Origin: Gilliamella sp. wkB171
Lineage (GTDB): Bacteria; Pseudomonadota; Gammaproteobacteria; Enterobacterales; Orbaceae
DNA length: 64,000 nt
Assembly (NCBI RefSeq): GCF_001693755.1
Contig: NZ_LYST01000039.1
Coordinates: 62,001 to 126,000, forward strand
Direction: 5' to 3'
Made by a program: the position numbers and the translations under genes. Position 1 is the stretch's first letter, and each line of letters begins with the position of its first letter. The notes beneath the pieces are model-generated. The model did not search any database, had not been told where the DNA came from, and worked only from the letters and a program-made list of their open reading frames with translations. Positions 30,131 to 39,492 of this stretch are shown in pieces.

Positions 30131-30682
30131 ATGTGGCACAATGTGAATACTCAACTTTTTTTACTCATCAATGCATCAGAACAAGCCTCAAAAACATTTG
30201 TCTATTTTGCTGTTTTTTGTGCAAATTATTTAGTCTATTTGCCTGTTATTGTTTTAGGCATTTATTGGTTTTTACAACCTTGTTCTCGACAATTAATTAT
30301 TAAAATAGCACTTAGCTTGGCTTTAGCATTATTGGTCACCTTTATTCTTCGCCATCTCTTTTATTTACCGCGTCCTTTTACACAAAATATAGGGACCAAT
30401 TATTTATATCACGATAAAACAAGTTCTTTTCCTAGCCAACATGCGGTTTTTGTTTGGACCATTTGTTTAGTCATTTGCTTAAATTATGGCGCTAAATTAA
30501 AAAAACTTTTATTGCTATTTACCGTCGTGGCTATTTTAGTCTGTTGGAGCCGTGTCTACCTAGGTGTCCATTGGCCATTAGACATAGTAGGGGGCTTTAT
30601 AGTGAGTTTAATTTCAGCTTATTTAATACAAAAGTTATGGCCGATTATTTATAAATTTCTATCAATGATTTTTATTCCCTAA
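30131..30682 (+). CDS. PAP2-family phosphatase (undecaprenyl-pyrophosphate-phosphatase-like)
   Basis: A 183-residue polytopic membrane protein with the three acid-phosphatase motifs: a C1 variant R-x6-RP in RHLFYLPRPF, C2 FPSQHA and C3 SRVYLGVHWPLDIVGG. Short PAP2 proteins of this kind (BcrC/YbjG) usually recycle undecaprenyl pyrophosphate; LpxT-type enzymes instead modify lipid A. Its place 109 bases before eptA hints at an envelope role, but either substrate is possible. Confidence 0.85.
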   Translation: MWHNVNTQLFLLINASEQASKTFVYFAVFCANYLVYLPVIVLGIYWFLQPCSRQLIIKIALSLALALLVTFILRHLFYLPRPFTQNIGTNYLYHDKTSSFPSQHAVFVWTICLVICLNYGAKLKKLLLLFTVVAILVCWSRVYLGVHWPLDIVGGFIVSLISAYLIQKLWPIIYKFLSMIFIP

Positions 30683-30791
30683 GCATTATTTTTATTAAAT
30701 AAACATCATTCATTTTTTACATATTCATTAACGTTGATAGCTAAACATGAACTTCCTTTAGGGATAGGTATAAATGTAGTATAGGTTTTTT

Positions 30792-32456
30792 ATGAAAAGA
30801 ATAATTCAAATGCTTTTATCTCGTCCTATATCACTGCGTACGTTGATTGTGTCAGTTGCAGTATATCAAGCGACAATTTTGAATATCAGTTTTTACAAAC
30901 AAGTTTTAATCAAATTATCTTTAGATTCTTTTGAAAATATTGCCTTTTTTGTATCCATGCCTGTTGTTGTTTTTTGTACCATTTTTATCCTGCTAACTCT
31001 GCTATTAAATCAATGGTTAGTTAAAATAGTAGCAAGTAGTTTAGTCATAATCGGTTCAGCACTCTCTTATTTTATGCTCAAATTTGGCATTATGATTGAT
31101 CGCAGTATGTTGCAAAATACGTTAGAGACGAGTTTTACTGAATCGGCACCAATGATAACATTTGAATTAATAAACTGTATTTTACTGTTAGGTGTTTTAC
31201 CCTGTGTTGTCATTATACTTGTTAAAATTAAACCAAGAACGATAGGATTATATTTTTTATTTAAGCATGTCATGATTGTGTTATTAGCGCTGCTTTTGGT
31301 CGGGCTTATTGCACTTATTTTTTACAAAAATTATGCTACGTTTATGCGCAATAATAGCAAAATAATCAAATATCTACTTCCATCCAATTATATTGGTGCA
31401 CTATATGGACAATATCAATTTGAACAAAATAAACATCGCCCTTTTTTAACGATTGGGGATGATGCTCATCGGCAAGTTGTTGATAGTGACAGTAAATCTA
31501 TTAAAACAGTTGTTGTGCTAATTGTTGGCGAAACAGCGCGTAGTGAAAATTTTGCACTAAATGGTTATGGTAAAAACACAACGCCTTTGTTAAACAAACG
31601 TGATGATGTTATCTCGTTTCAAAATACAACGTCGTGTGGTACTTATACTGCATTTTCTATCCCTTGTATGTTTTCGAATATGGAACGTAAAAATTACGAT
31701 GAAGCTTCAGCTTTACGCCAAGAAAATATACTCGATATTCTAAACAAACAAGGTATAAATGTGATTTGGTTGGATAATAATACTGGTTGTAAAGGTGTTT
31801 GCAACAGGATTGAAAATGAAAATATAACTAAAAAGTATATAAATAGTGGCAGCAAACTTTGCCAAGATGGCGGGTGTTATGATGAAGTGCTTGTCAAGGA
31901 GTTAGCGATAAAGCTGCAACATCTTGATAAAGATTCCTTAATTGTTTTACACCCTTTAGGTAGTCATGGTCCAAATTACTATCAACGCTACCCTGAACAA
32001 TTTAGAACATTCACGCCAACATGTGATACTAATCAGATAACTAATTGTGACTCAGGCAGTTTGGTTAATACTTACGATAATACGATTGTGTATACTGATT
32101 ATATTATCAATCAAACGATTGAACTTTTACAAAGTAAGCAAAATAACTATAACACAATGCTGATCTATCTATCCGATCATGGCGAATCGTTAGGTGAAAA
32201 TGGTCTATATTTACACAGTTTTCCTTATTCAATTGCGCCAGCACAACAAACTAAAATTCCATTTATTTTGTGGATTTCTCAGCATTTAGCAAAGTTAAAT
32301 CGTATCAATACAGCATGTATAAAAAATCATGCAAAACAGGACCTTTTATCGCATGATAATTTGTTTCATTTATTATTAGGCATTTTTGCTATTCAGACTA
32401 AAGAGTATAATCAATCACTCGATAGCTTGAATTATTGTAAAAATGCTCGTGGATAG
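30792..32456 (+). CDS. eptA: Lipid A phosphoethanolamine transferase
   Basis: Adds phosphoethanolamine to lipid A phosphates, lowering negative charge and so binding of cationic antimicrobial peptides. The 554-residue protein has five N-terminal membrane helices and a periplasmic sulfatase-fold domain. Metal and catalytic motifs are VGETARSENF, the nucleophile region TTSCGTYTAFSIPCMFS, HPLGSHGPNYYQRYP and LSDHGESLGENGLYLH. Cysteines for structural disulfides are conserved (CKGVC, LCQDGGC, CDTNQITNC). It lies 11 bases ahead of basR, as in E. coli eptA-basRS. Confidence 0.94.
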   Translation: MKRIIQMLLSRPISLRTLIVSVAVYQATILNISFYKQVLIKLSLDSFENIAFFVSMPVVVFCTIFILLTLLLNQWLVKIVASSLVIIGSALSYFMLKFGIMIDRSMLQNTLETSFTESAPMITFELINCILLLGVLPCVVIILVKIKPRTIGLYFLFKHVMIVLLALLLVGLIALIFYKNYATFMRNNSKIIKYLLPSNYIGALYGQYQFEQNKHRPFLTIGDDAHRQVVDSDSKSIKTVVVLIVGETARSENFALNGYGKNTTPLLNKRDDVISFQNTTSCGTYTAFSIPCMFSNMERKNYDEASALRQENILDILNKQGINVIWLDNNTGCKGVCNRIENENITKKYINSGSKLCQDGGCYDEVLVKELAIKLQHLDKDSLIVLHPLGSHGPNYYQRYPEQFRTFTPTCDTNQITNCDSGSLVNTYDNTIVYTDYIINQTIELLQSKQNNYNTMLIYLSDHGESLGENGLYLHSFPYSIAPAQQTKIPFILWISQHLAKLNRINTACIKNHAKQDLLSHDNLFHLLLGIFAIQTKEYNQSLDSLNYCKNARG

Positions 32457-32467
32457 GTTTAAAAATC

Positions 32468-33133
32468 ATGAAAATATTAATTGTTGAAGATGATAATCTG
32501 TTACAAAAAGGGTTGTATGATGGTATCACCGCTAATGGTTATGTTTGTGAAGTGGCGGCAACAGGAGAACAAGCTGAACAACATTTATTATTTGGGCAAT
32601 TTAGTTTAATTATTTTAGATCTTGGCTTGCCTGATTGTGATGGACTTGAGCTTTTAACTCGCTGGCGTAAAAATAAAATTAGTATACCAGTACTGATATT
32701 AACCGCTCGAGATACTATCGAAGATAGGGTTCAAGGATTAGATCTTGGTGCGGATGATTACTTAATTAAACCCTTTGCTTTGACCGAATTATTAGCACGC
32801 ATTCGAGCGCTAATACGTCGGCATCAGGGAATTGCCGAAAACCTTATTAGTTATGGTCCTATCACCATTGATATAAAACAACAAAAGACCATTATGTCTA
32901 ATCAAGAAGTGATGCTTACCCCTAAGGAATTTATTGTGTTATCTCGATTAATGTTAAAAGCCGGTGAAAAAGTCCATCGAGATCTGTTACAAAATGATTT
33001 GTATGATTGGCAAAGTGATCCGAGTTCAAATGTACTGGAAGTTTATATCCATGGGCTACGAAATAAATTGGGTAAAAATTTGATACGCACTGTAAGAGGT
33101 TACGGTTATCAGCTTAATACTCAAGACGATTAA
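32468..33133 (+). CDS. basR: Response regulator BasR/PmrA
   Basis: A 221-residue OmpR/PhoB-type transcription factor. The receiver domain shows the acidic pair VEDDN, the phospho-acceptor aspartate in LIILDLGLPD, the threonine in LILTARD and the lysine in DYLIKPF. The winged-helix DNA-binding domain ends RTVRGYGYQL. Its position between eptA and a sensor kinase identifies it as the PmrA/BasR type, which senses metals and cationic peptides through its partner in enterobacteria. Confidence 0.92.
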   Translation: MKILIVEDDNLLQKGLYDGITANGYVCEVAATGEQAEQHLLFGQFSLIILDLGLPDCDGLELLTRWRKNKISIPVLILTARDTIEDRVQGLDLGADDYLIKPFALTELLARIRALIRRHQGIAENLISYGPITIDIKQQKTIMSNQEVMLTPKEFIVLSRLMLKAGEKVHRDLLQNDLYDWQSDPSSNVLEVYIHGLRNKLGKNLIRTVRGYGYQLNTQDD

Positions 33134-33135
33134 CT

Positions 33136-34254
33136 ATGCACAATCAATTAAGAAAAAATTTTATGATCATAAATTCTATCAGTAAAATTCGTCACACAAT
33201 TCGCTGGAATCTATTTTTTACTTTGGGCGCTATTATGCTGATTTGTCAAATCATCACCGTGTTTTGGTTATGGCATGAAAGTAAAGAACAGATTGATGTT
33301 TTAGTGAATTTAACTTTAAGCCAAAATAAAATTGACGAAGTTGTCGAACATGAAGAACTTGAAGCTATCTTTGCTTTATTTTGTTCAGCTTTTTCGATGA
33401 TGCTAGTTACGTTATTTTTAGCTTATAAGGCAATTAAATGGATAACAAAACCACTAGAAGTTCTTGAGCACGATCTTAACCAACGTACTGAAGAAAATCT
33501 TAAACCCATTGCCCCAATTAGTAATATGCGAGAGATCAAATCGATTACTACGGTACTAAATAATCTATTTTTAAGATTGAATAACACGTTATCACAAGAG
33601 CGACTTTTTACTGCTGATGTTGCTCACGAAATGCGAACGCCTTTAGCCGGTATTCGTCTCCATTTGGAATTATTAGAAACTAAACATCACATTGATTGCC
33701 ATGAATTAATTGAACGAATTGATCGTTTGGTCAATACAGTTGAACAATTATTGATGCTCGCTAGAGCCAGTCAAAAATTTACTATTGGTCAATATCAAAA
33801 AATTAATTTTTATCAAGATGTCATGATTCCATTAACCGATGAGTTAAGCGAATTAACTTCGCAAAAAAATCAGTTAGTTTTGTGGCAGGTTATTGACCAT
33901 ACTGTAACGTTTAATGGTGATGCGACGTTAATTCGTCTATTAGTTCGTAATTTAGTCGAAAATGCTCACCGATATAGCCCTGAAAATACTAACATCACTG
34001 TTAGTTGTGTTAAAGACGACAAAGATATCATTATTTCGGTTATCGATGAAGGGATGGGCATTGATGAGTCAAAAAGTGAAAAACTGACCCAAGCTTTTTT
34101 CCGTATGGATAGAAAACATAATGGAATAGGGCTTGGGTTAAGCATCGTTAATCGTATATCTAATTTACATCATGGCGTATTCACCCTTAGCAATAGACAA
34201 GATAATATCAAAGGTGCAGTAGCAACATTGCGCCTTACTGATTCACCTCGTTAA
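33136..34254 (+). CDS. basS: Sensor histidine kinase BasS/PmrB
   Basis: A 372-residue membrane kinase starting 2 bases after basR. Two membrane helices (about residues 25-50 and 90-110) flank a short periplasmic loop with acidic residues (EVVEHEELE) that could bind metal. A HAMP linker follows, then the phospho-histidine motif DVAHEMRTPLAGIRL, N box NLVENAHRYSP and G boxes DEGMGID and GIGLGLSIV. An alternative ATG at 33163 is possible. Its 3' end overlaps the convergent yrbL by 20 bases. Confidence 0.9.
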   Translation: MHNQLRKNFMIINSISKIRHTIRWNLFFTLGAIMLICQIITVFWLWHESKEQIDVLVNLTLSQNKIDEVVEHEELEAIFALFCSAFSMMLVTLFLAYKAIKWITKPLEVLEHDLNQRTEENLKPIAPISNMREIKSITTVLNNLFLRLNNTLSQERLFTADVAHEMRTPLAGIRLHLELLETKHHIDCHELIERIDRLVNTVEQLLMLARASQKFTIGQYQKINFYQDVMIPLTDELSELTSQKNQLVLWQVIDHTVTFNGDATLIRLLVRNLVENAHRYSPENTNITVSCVKDDKDIIISVIDEGMGIDESKSEKLTQAFFRMDRKHNGIGLGLSIVNRISNLHHGVFTLSNRQDNIKGAVATLRLTDSPR

Positions 34255-34855
34255 CTAATTGAGTGATTAACTGATTGTGTTTGTTTTCTCTGATTAATGA
34301 AGCTAAAAACCGTTGCCAAGTACGTTCAATTTTGGCTTTAGCAAAATAAGAAACATAATTAGCGATAGGAATTAATGTCGAATTACCAATATTATCAATA
34401 ATAATTAAGCGATTTTCTTTTGGTGATAAATGTTGAAATAGAATATTTTTACTTTTGATTGTCATGGTAATAATTCGATCATTTAACAATGCTGTTTTTA
34501 ATGCTTTTAGCGAGATGACTAATGCATCAAAATATTGTTTGGTTAGCTCTTCATCCAACAAATATTTTTCAAGTGGAGTCGCTATTTCACCGTTATAATC
34601 ACGAATGAGTTCAAACACATGACCTTGGCCATAATTAGTGTTTATCGGACCGTAATATTGTGCTAATGCATCCCATGATATGTGGCGTTTAATAAGATGC
34701 TTATAATAGGCTATTTCGCGGTTGGTTTCTTCTTCTGCCCCTTGATTATAATTGACTTTGATGCACTTATTCGGATCATCAGGATGGTGATAGCATTTAC
34801 GGTGTAACCCTTTGCTTATATAATCTTTTTCGGTAAGTTGAATTAAATTTTCCAT
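34235..34855 (-). CDS. yrbL: YrbL family protein (PhoP/BasR-network protein)
   Basis: A 206-residue cytoplasmic protein resembling E. coli YrbL, a PhoP- and BasR-regulated protein with a kinase-like fold and no settled activity. Shared motifs are GLHRKCYHHPDDPNKCIKV, the NREIAYYKHL segment, IITMTIKSKNILFQ and IIDNIGNSTLIPIANY. Convergent overlap with basS places it physically beside the regulator that controls it in E. coli, a linkage not present there. Confidence 0.88.
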   Translation of the reverse strand: MENLIQLTEKDYISKGLHRKCYHHPDDPNKCIKVNYNQGAEEETNREIAYYKHLIKRHISWDALAQYYGPINTNYGQGHVFELIRDYNGEIATPLEKYLLDEELTKQYFDALVISLKALKTALLNDRIITMTIKSKNILFQHLSPKENRLIIIDNIGNSTLIPIANYVSYFAKAKIERTWQRFLASLIRENKHNQLITQLVNEVNQ

Positions 34856-34959
34856 CTAATTTTTAACGCGTTATTGAAAGTTTGCTTAGAGTTTATCAGC
34901 AAGTGTTTTCGCATGCCATGATTTTTTATTTAAAATGTAGCGCTTTTATTATATTTCTG

Positions 34960-34965
34960 TATAAT
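34960..34965 (+). promoter_or_regulatory. -10 element of the rplM-rpsI promoter
   Basis: A perfect TATAAT lies 165 bases before rplM; no good -35 is visible. It leaves a leader long enough to contain the hairpins at 34983-35006. Confidence 0.5.
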
Positions 34966-34982
34966 ATTGCAACCCACGTTAC

Positions 34983-35006
34983 AACAGTGTTTTTCCCAAC
35001 ACTGTT
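34983..35006 (+). promoter_or_regulatory. Leader hairpin of rplM-rpsI (candidate L13 leader)
   Basis: AACAGTGTT (34983-34991) pairs perfectly with AACACTGTT (34998-35006) around TTTCCC, just after the likely transcription start. Nearby ACAAC and GTTGT segments offer further pairing. Ribosomal-protein L13 leaders occur here in gammaproteobacteria and mediate autoregulation; assigning this hairpin to that class is an inference from position. Confidence 0.5.
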
Positions 35007-35129
35007 TTCGGTTGTCAAAGTTAATGTAACAACTCGAAGGGGTTAGTTAGTTAATAGCAACAATCAAAAAGTGTAAATAAATCAAATGATTTATTAACGT
35101 GAGATTAATTAAAAATTGGATAATTACGA

Positions 35130-35558
35130 ATGAGTACTTTTTCAGCTAAACCAGAAACAGTTAAACGCGACTGGTATGTTGTTGATGCAGCAGGTAAAAC
35201 GTTAGGTCGTTTAGCTACTGAAATCGCAAGCCGTTTGCGTGGTAAACACAAAGCAGAATATACACCACATGTTGATACAGGTGATTATATTATCGTTATC
35301 AATGCAGAAAAAGTTGCTGTAACAGGCAAAAAACGCACTGATAAGATCTATTATCGTCATACTGGCTACATCGGTGGACTTAAAGAAGCGACTTTTAAAG
35401 AAATGATTGAACGTCATCCTGAACAAGTCATCGAGATTGCTGTCAAAGGCATGCTACCGAAAGGTCCTCTTGGTCGTGCAATGTACCGTAAACTAAAAGT
35501 TTATGCTGGTAATGAGCACAATCATGCGGCACAACAACCGCAAGTATTAGATATTTAA
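35130..35558 (+). CDS. rplM: 50S ribosomal protein L13
   Basis: The 142-residue L13 protein, one of the early-assembling 23S rRNA binders. The start [20 protein letters not shown], the [20 protein letters not shown] segment and [21 protein letters not shown] match E. coli L13 closely. rpsI follows by 11 bases, the standard two-gene operon. Confidence 0.98.
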   Translation: MSTFSAKPETVKRDWYVVDAAGKTLGRLATEIASRLRGKHKAEYTPHVDTGDYIIVINAEKVAVTGKKRTDKIYYRHTGYIGGLKEATFKEMIERHPEQVIEIAVKGMLPKGPLGRAMYRKLKVYAGNEHNHAAQQPQVLDI

Positions 35559-35566
35559 GGGGATAG

Positions 35567-35962
<396 letters not shown>

Positions 35963-35996
35963 TTATTTTTTGTACAAAGGTTACAAAATTGTTTGC

Positions 35997-36024
35997 AAAA
36001 ACCCAGTTTCGACTGGGTTTTTTT
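35997..36024 (+). terminator. Rho-independent terminator of rplM-rpsI
   Basis: ACCCAGT (36001-36007) and ACTGGGT (36012-36018) enclose a TTCG tetraloop, with A's before and a run of seven T's after. From here to the sspA promoter (36024-36255) the DNA is AT-rich and shows no gene. Confidence 0.92.
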
Positions 36025-36258
36025 ATATGGATAGTAATTAGATGCTAATTAATAGTCTGACGGGTAAATGTAATTTTGTTAATTGATAAAACACATTAAT
36101 TTTATTAATTTATTGTTTTTAATTTAGTTTATTACGTTAACTAAATTCAATCCTTTGTTCTAAGATGTATATTTATCCTTAAACTTTTGTCAAATTGCTA
36201 TTGTTTAGAGAAAGATAACAAGAAAATTAATTTTTTTTAACAAATTTGTTATCCAATT

Positions 36259-36267
36259 TGCTAGAAT
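36259..36267 (+). promoter_or_regulatory. Extended -10 promoter of sspA
   Basis: TGCTAGAAT is an extended -10 element (TG-N-TAGAAT) 45 bases before the sspA start. No convincing -35 lies upstream. Confidence 0.45.
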
Positions 36268-36311
36268 AGTTAAATTCTAAACTTTTTTAATTTTGCATAT
36301 TTGGAGTGAAC

Positions 36312-36944
36312 ATGGTTGTTGCTGTTAATAAACGTTCTGTAATGACATTATTTTGTGATACAACAGATATTTACGGCCATCAAATTCGTTTTGTGCTGGC
36401 GGAAAAAGGGGTAACTGCTGAAATTGAGTTTGTAACGGCAGATAATTTACCTCAAGAACTTCTAGATCTTAATCCCTATGGTACAATTCCAACTTTGATT
36501 GATCGCGATCTAACATTGTATGAACCTCATATTGCGTTAGAATATCTTGATGAACGCTTCCCTCATCCACCTTTAATGCCTGTTTATCCGATTGTTCGTG
36601 CAAATTCTCGTTTAACCATGTACCGCATTAAAAAAGAGTGGTATAGCGCTTATGAAACCATCATTGCCGATCCTAACAGCCAAGCTGCAAAAACTGCGCG
36701 TAAAAATTTGCTTGATGATTTGGTTTCAATTTCGGTTATGTTTAAAGAAAAACCGTATTTTATGAGTGATGATTTCACATTATGTGATTGTTATTTTGCC
36801 CCATTACTATGGCGTTTACCAATGATTGGTATTGAATTGCCAAAAGTAGCCGAGAAGAATTATCTAGCTTATATGGCACGCATTTTTGAACGTCCAGCTT
36901 TTGTTAACTCATTAACCGAAGATGAGAAAAAGATAAGATCTTAA
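36312..36944 (+). CDS. sspA: Stringent starvation protein A
   Basis: A 210-residue RNA-polymerase-associated protein with a glutathione-transferase fold that helps survival during starvation and acid stress. KRSVMTLFCDTTDIYGHQ at the N terminus and LDERFPHPPLMPVYP are close to E. coli SspA, including the PHPP motif needed for its activity. The ATG at 36312, with GGAG 7 bases upstream, is preferred to a GTG at 36306. sspB follows after 46 bases. Confidence 0.95.
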   Translation: MVVAVNKRSVMTLFCDTTDIYGHQIRFVLAEKGVTAEIEFVTADNLPQELLDLNPYGTIPTLIDRDLTLYEPHIALEYLDERFPHPPLMPVYPIVRANSRLTMYRIKKEWYSAYETIIADPNSQAAKTARKNLLDDLVSISVMFKEKPYFMSDDFTLCDCYFAPLLWRLPMIGIELPKVAEKNYLAYMARIFERPAFVNSLTEDEKKIRS

Positions 36945-36990
36945 ATAAATTTTTATCTCGTTGATAAAACTGTTGAAATAGGTAGTTTTT

Positions 36991-37401
36991 ATGGATCTTG
37001 AACAAATGACACCAAGACGCCCTTATTTATTTAGGGCTTTTTATGATTGGATTATTGATAATGAACTAACGCCATATATTGTTGTTAATACTTCAATTTA
37101 TGGAGTGATTGTTCCTCAAGAATTTATCCAAAATAATCAGATAGTCTTAAATATTGCGCCACATTCAGTAGGTCAATATTTTGCGTCTAATGAACAAATT
37201 GAGTTTAATGCTAGATTCTCTGGTGTTCCTCAACATATTGTTGTGCCAATGGCTGCCATTGAAGCTATTTATGCACGAGAAAATGGGGTTGGAATGGGAT
37301 TTGAAGATGAACCTCAATATCATGCTCAGCCCAAAAACAGTGACACACAATCTGGAACAACCAATAAAAAAACAACTAATCCATTCCGAGTTGTAAAATA
37401 A
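36991..37401 (+). CDS. sspB: ClpXP adaptor SspB
   Basis: Delivers ssrA-tagged proteins to ClpXP. The 136-residue protein starts with the conserved MTPRRPYLFRAFYDWIIDN and has a flexible linker from about residue 105. It ends FRVVK, matching the ClpX-binding tail of E. coli SspB (LRVVK). It is shorter than the E. coli protein (165 residues), mainly in the linker. Confidence 0.94.
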   Translation: MDLEQMTPRRPYLFRAFYDWIIDNELTPYIVVNTSIYGVIVPQEFIQNNQIVLNIAPHSVGQYFASNEQIEFNARFSGVPQHIVVPMAAIEAIYARENGVGMGFEDEPQYHAQPKNSDTQSGTTNKKTTNPFRVVK

Positions 37402-37418
37402 TTAACCTTTCATAACTG

Positions 37419-37447
37419 TTATAACAAGGTTATTTGCCTTGTTATAA
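37419..37447 (+). terminator. Stem-loop after sspB (first of two)
   Basis: TTATAACAAGG (37419-37429) and CCTTGTTATAA (37437-37447) form a perfect 11-bp stem with a 7-base loop, 18 bases after the sspB stop. The following sequence lacks a T run, so termination is likely but not certain. Confidence 0.55.
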
Positions 37448-37460
37448 AACCTGCTAATGT

Positions 37461-37484
37461 CTTGTTTACATTGATGTAAGCAAG
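37461..37484 (+). repeat. Second stem-loop after sspB
   Basis: CTTGTTTACAT (37461-37471) pairs with ATGTAAGCAAG (37474-37484) with one G-T pair. It stands 13 bases after the first hairpin and before the Fur-type promoter. Confidence 0.5.
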
Positions 37485-37576
37485 GCTCAATACTATGCTG
37501 ATCAATAATTAATCTATAACTGCAATAGTTATTTTATATTAACTAAATAGGTAAAAAATATTGTTATTTTATTTTT

Positions 37577-37602
37577 TATAATTGATAATGATTATTATTA
37601 TT
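37577..37602 (+). promoter_or_regulatory. Fur box and -10 of the ABC transporter operon
   Basis: TATAAT at 37577-37582 is directly followed by GATAATGATTATTATTATT (37584-37602), which matches 16 of 19 positions of the classical Fur consensus. Bound Fur would cover the transcription start. The ATG of the first transporter gene is 21 bases further. This points to induction in low iron. Confidence 0.75.
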
Positions 37603-37623
37603 AAATGATAGTTGGTTCATTTT

Positions 37624-39492
37624 ATGAAGTCCAGTAATAAGACTGCAAGTTCAAGACTTTGGGAGTTAGCATTTAATTATAAGGTTTTAATTACTTTCGC
37701 TTGTCTATTTTCAATTGTTAGTGTAGTCATTTCTTTTATCCCATTTATCGCCGTCTATTTTATTATCAATGAAATTGTAATGAGTATCAGTCGTGCTGCG
37801 GCTTTAAATAATGATTTAATTATCAATTATGGTTGGTTAGCATTTATTTCAGCAGCTGTATCTATTTTATTGAACTTTTTGGGATTATGTTTTTCGCATA
37901 TTGCAGCTTTTAAAACTCTCTATCATTTAAAATATAATTTTGTAAGATACTTATCCTTATTGCCACTAGGTTTTTTTTACACGCATTCGAGTGGAGAATT
38001 ACGTAAGATTGTTGATGATGATATCGAAAAAATTGAACAATTTATCGCTCACCAACTACCCGATATGGTTGGGGCGTTTGCTTCCCCTGTTATTATTTTA
38101 ATTATTTTAGCTGTCTTTGATTGGCGATTAGGTTTAGCGACGTTATTTCCTATAATGCTTGCCTATATTGTGTTAATCAGTGGTTATAAACGCCAAGATG
38201 TTAAACATCATCAACAAGAATTTCAAAAAAGATTGATTGACATGAGTAATGCATCTGTCGAATATATTCGTGGTATTACTGTCGTTAAAGCCTTCAATCA
38301 AACCTTTTTCTCGTTTAAACGATTTTATGAATCAATTAAAGCTTACCAGTTATATTGCTTAAAATTTATCTATTGTTTTAAATATCATATGGCTTTTTTC
38401 CTATTGATATTAAATAATATTTATCTTTTTATTATACCTATCATTATTTTATTATTAGGTCATACAGATAATTACGCTCATTTTATTTTGTCTGCTATTT
38501 TTTATTTGATTTTTTCTTTAGGGTTACCTGCACCGTTCTTTAAATTACTTTATGTCACTAGGAATTTTCAAAATTCAACAACTAGTGTGCAAACTATGGA
38601 TGCAGTATTAAATATGCCTTTGTTGGTTGAACCTAAAAATGGTTCAACAACCGATCATTATGATATATGTTTTAATGATGTAAATTTTTCTTACTATAAC
38701 AATCAAATTGATGAGAAATATGCCAATAATAATGCAATCAGTCATATAACATTCACTGCAAAACAAGGTCAAACTACAGCTTTAGTTGGTTTATCTGGCA
38801 GTGGTAAAAGTACCATTTCTTTACTGATACCGCGATTTTTTGATCCTACCAGTGGGTATATCACTATTGGTGGTGTTGATTTAAAGCAGATGAAGAGTGA
38901 TTACTTGTTATCGTTAGTCAGTTTTGTTTTTCAGGATGTTTTTTTATTCAAACAAAGCATTTTAGACAATATCAGAATCGGCAAACCTCATGCATCACTT
39001 GATGAAGTAATTGCTGCTGCGAAAGCGGCACAATGTCATGATTTTATTGAAAAGCTACCGGATGGCTATAATTCTGTTATTGGTACACAAGGTTTACATC
39101 TATCGGGGGGTGAAATGCAACGTTTGGCTATTGCAAGAGCATTATTAAAAAATTCGCCTATTTTGATCTTGGATGAAGCGACGGCATTTGCCGATCCTGA
39201 AAATGAATATAAAATTCAACTAGCATTAAAAGCGTTAATGAAAGATAAAACAGTCATTATGATTGCCCATCGGTTGTCTACCATCAAAGATGCCGACCAG
39301 ATAATTGTTTTAGATAAAGGTCATATTGTTGAAAAAGGTACGCACCAAATACTAATTGACAATCATGCAACCTATTACAACATGTGGCAGTACTATCAAA
39401 AAACATTAGATTGGGATATGCCACAAAGTAATCAGGCAGTTGAAGCAAATGATAGGCAAATAAATCATGTTAATGAGGTGCGAGATGTTTAA
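37624..39492 (+). CDS. ABC transporter, fused permease/ATPase (first of a heterodimer)
   Basis: A 622-residue half-transporter of the exporter fold: six membrane helices (to about residue 300), then an ATPase domain. Walker A is GLSGSGKST, the signature LSGGEMQR, and Walker B ILILDEATAF, so it looks catalytically intact. The ATG at 37624 is chosen over an upstream TTG. With its partner it resembles the YbtPQ/IrtAB kind of siderophore-related transporters. The Fur box supports an iron role, but the direction of transport and the substrate are not shown by sequence. Confidence 0.85.
   Translation: MKSSNKTASSRLWELAFNYKVLITFACLFSIVSVVISFIPFIAVYFIINEIVMSISRAAALNNDLIINYGWLAFISAAVSILLNFLGLCFSHIAAFKTLYHLKYNFVRYLSLLPLGFFYTHSSGELRKIVDDDIEKIEQFIAHQLPDMVGAFASPVIILIILAVFDWRLGLATLFPIMLAYIVLISGYKRQDVKHHQQEFQKRLIDMSNASVEYIRGITVVKAFNQTFFSFKRFYESIKAYQLYCLKFIYCFKYHMAFFLLILNNIYLFIIPIIILLLGHTDNYAHFILSAIFYLIFSLGLPAPFFKLLYVTRNFQNSTTSVQTMDAVLNMPLLVEPKNGSTTDHYDICFNDVNFSYYNNQIDEKYANNNAISHITFTAKQGQTTALVGLSGSGKSTISLLIPRFFDPTSGYITIGGVDLKQMKSDYLLSLVSFVFQDVFLFKQSILDNIRIGKPHASLDEVIAAAKAAQCHDFIEKLPDGYNSVIGTQGLHLSGGEMQRLAIARALLKNSPILILDEATAFADPENEYKIQLALKALMKDKTVIMIAHRLSTIKDADQIIVLDKGHIVEKGTHQILIDNHATYYNMWQYYQKTLDWDMPQSNQAVEANDRQINHVNEVRDV

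Noticed and set aside
30683-30791. BasR/PmrA box upstream of eptA
   Set aside because: TTAA-like half-sites are present, but their spacing and flanks do not match the consensus, and such words are common in AT-rich DNA.
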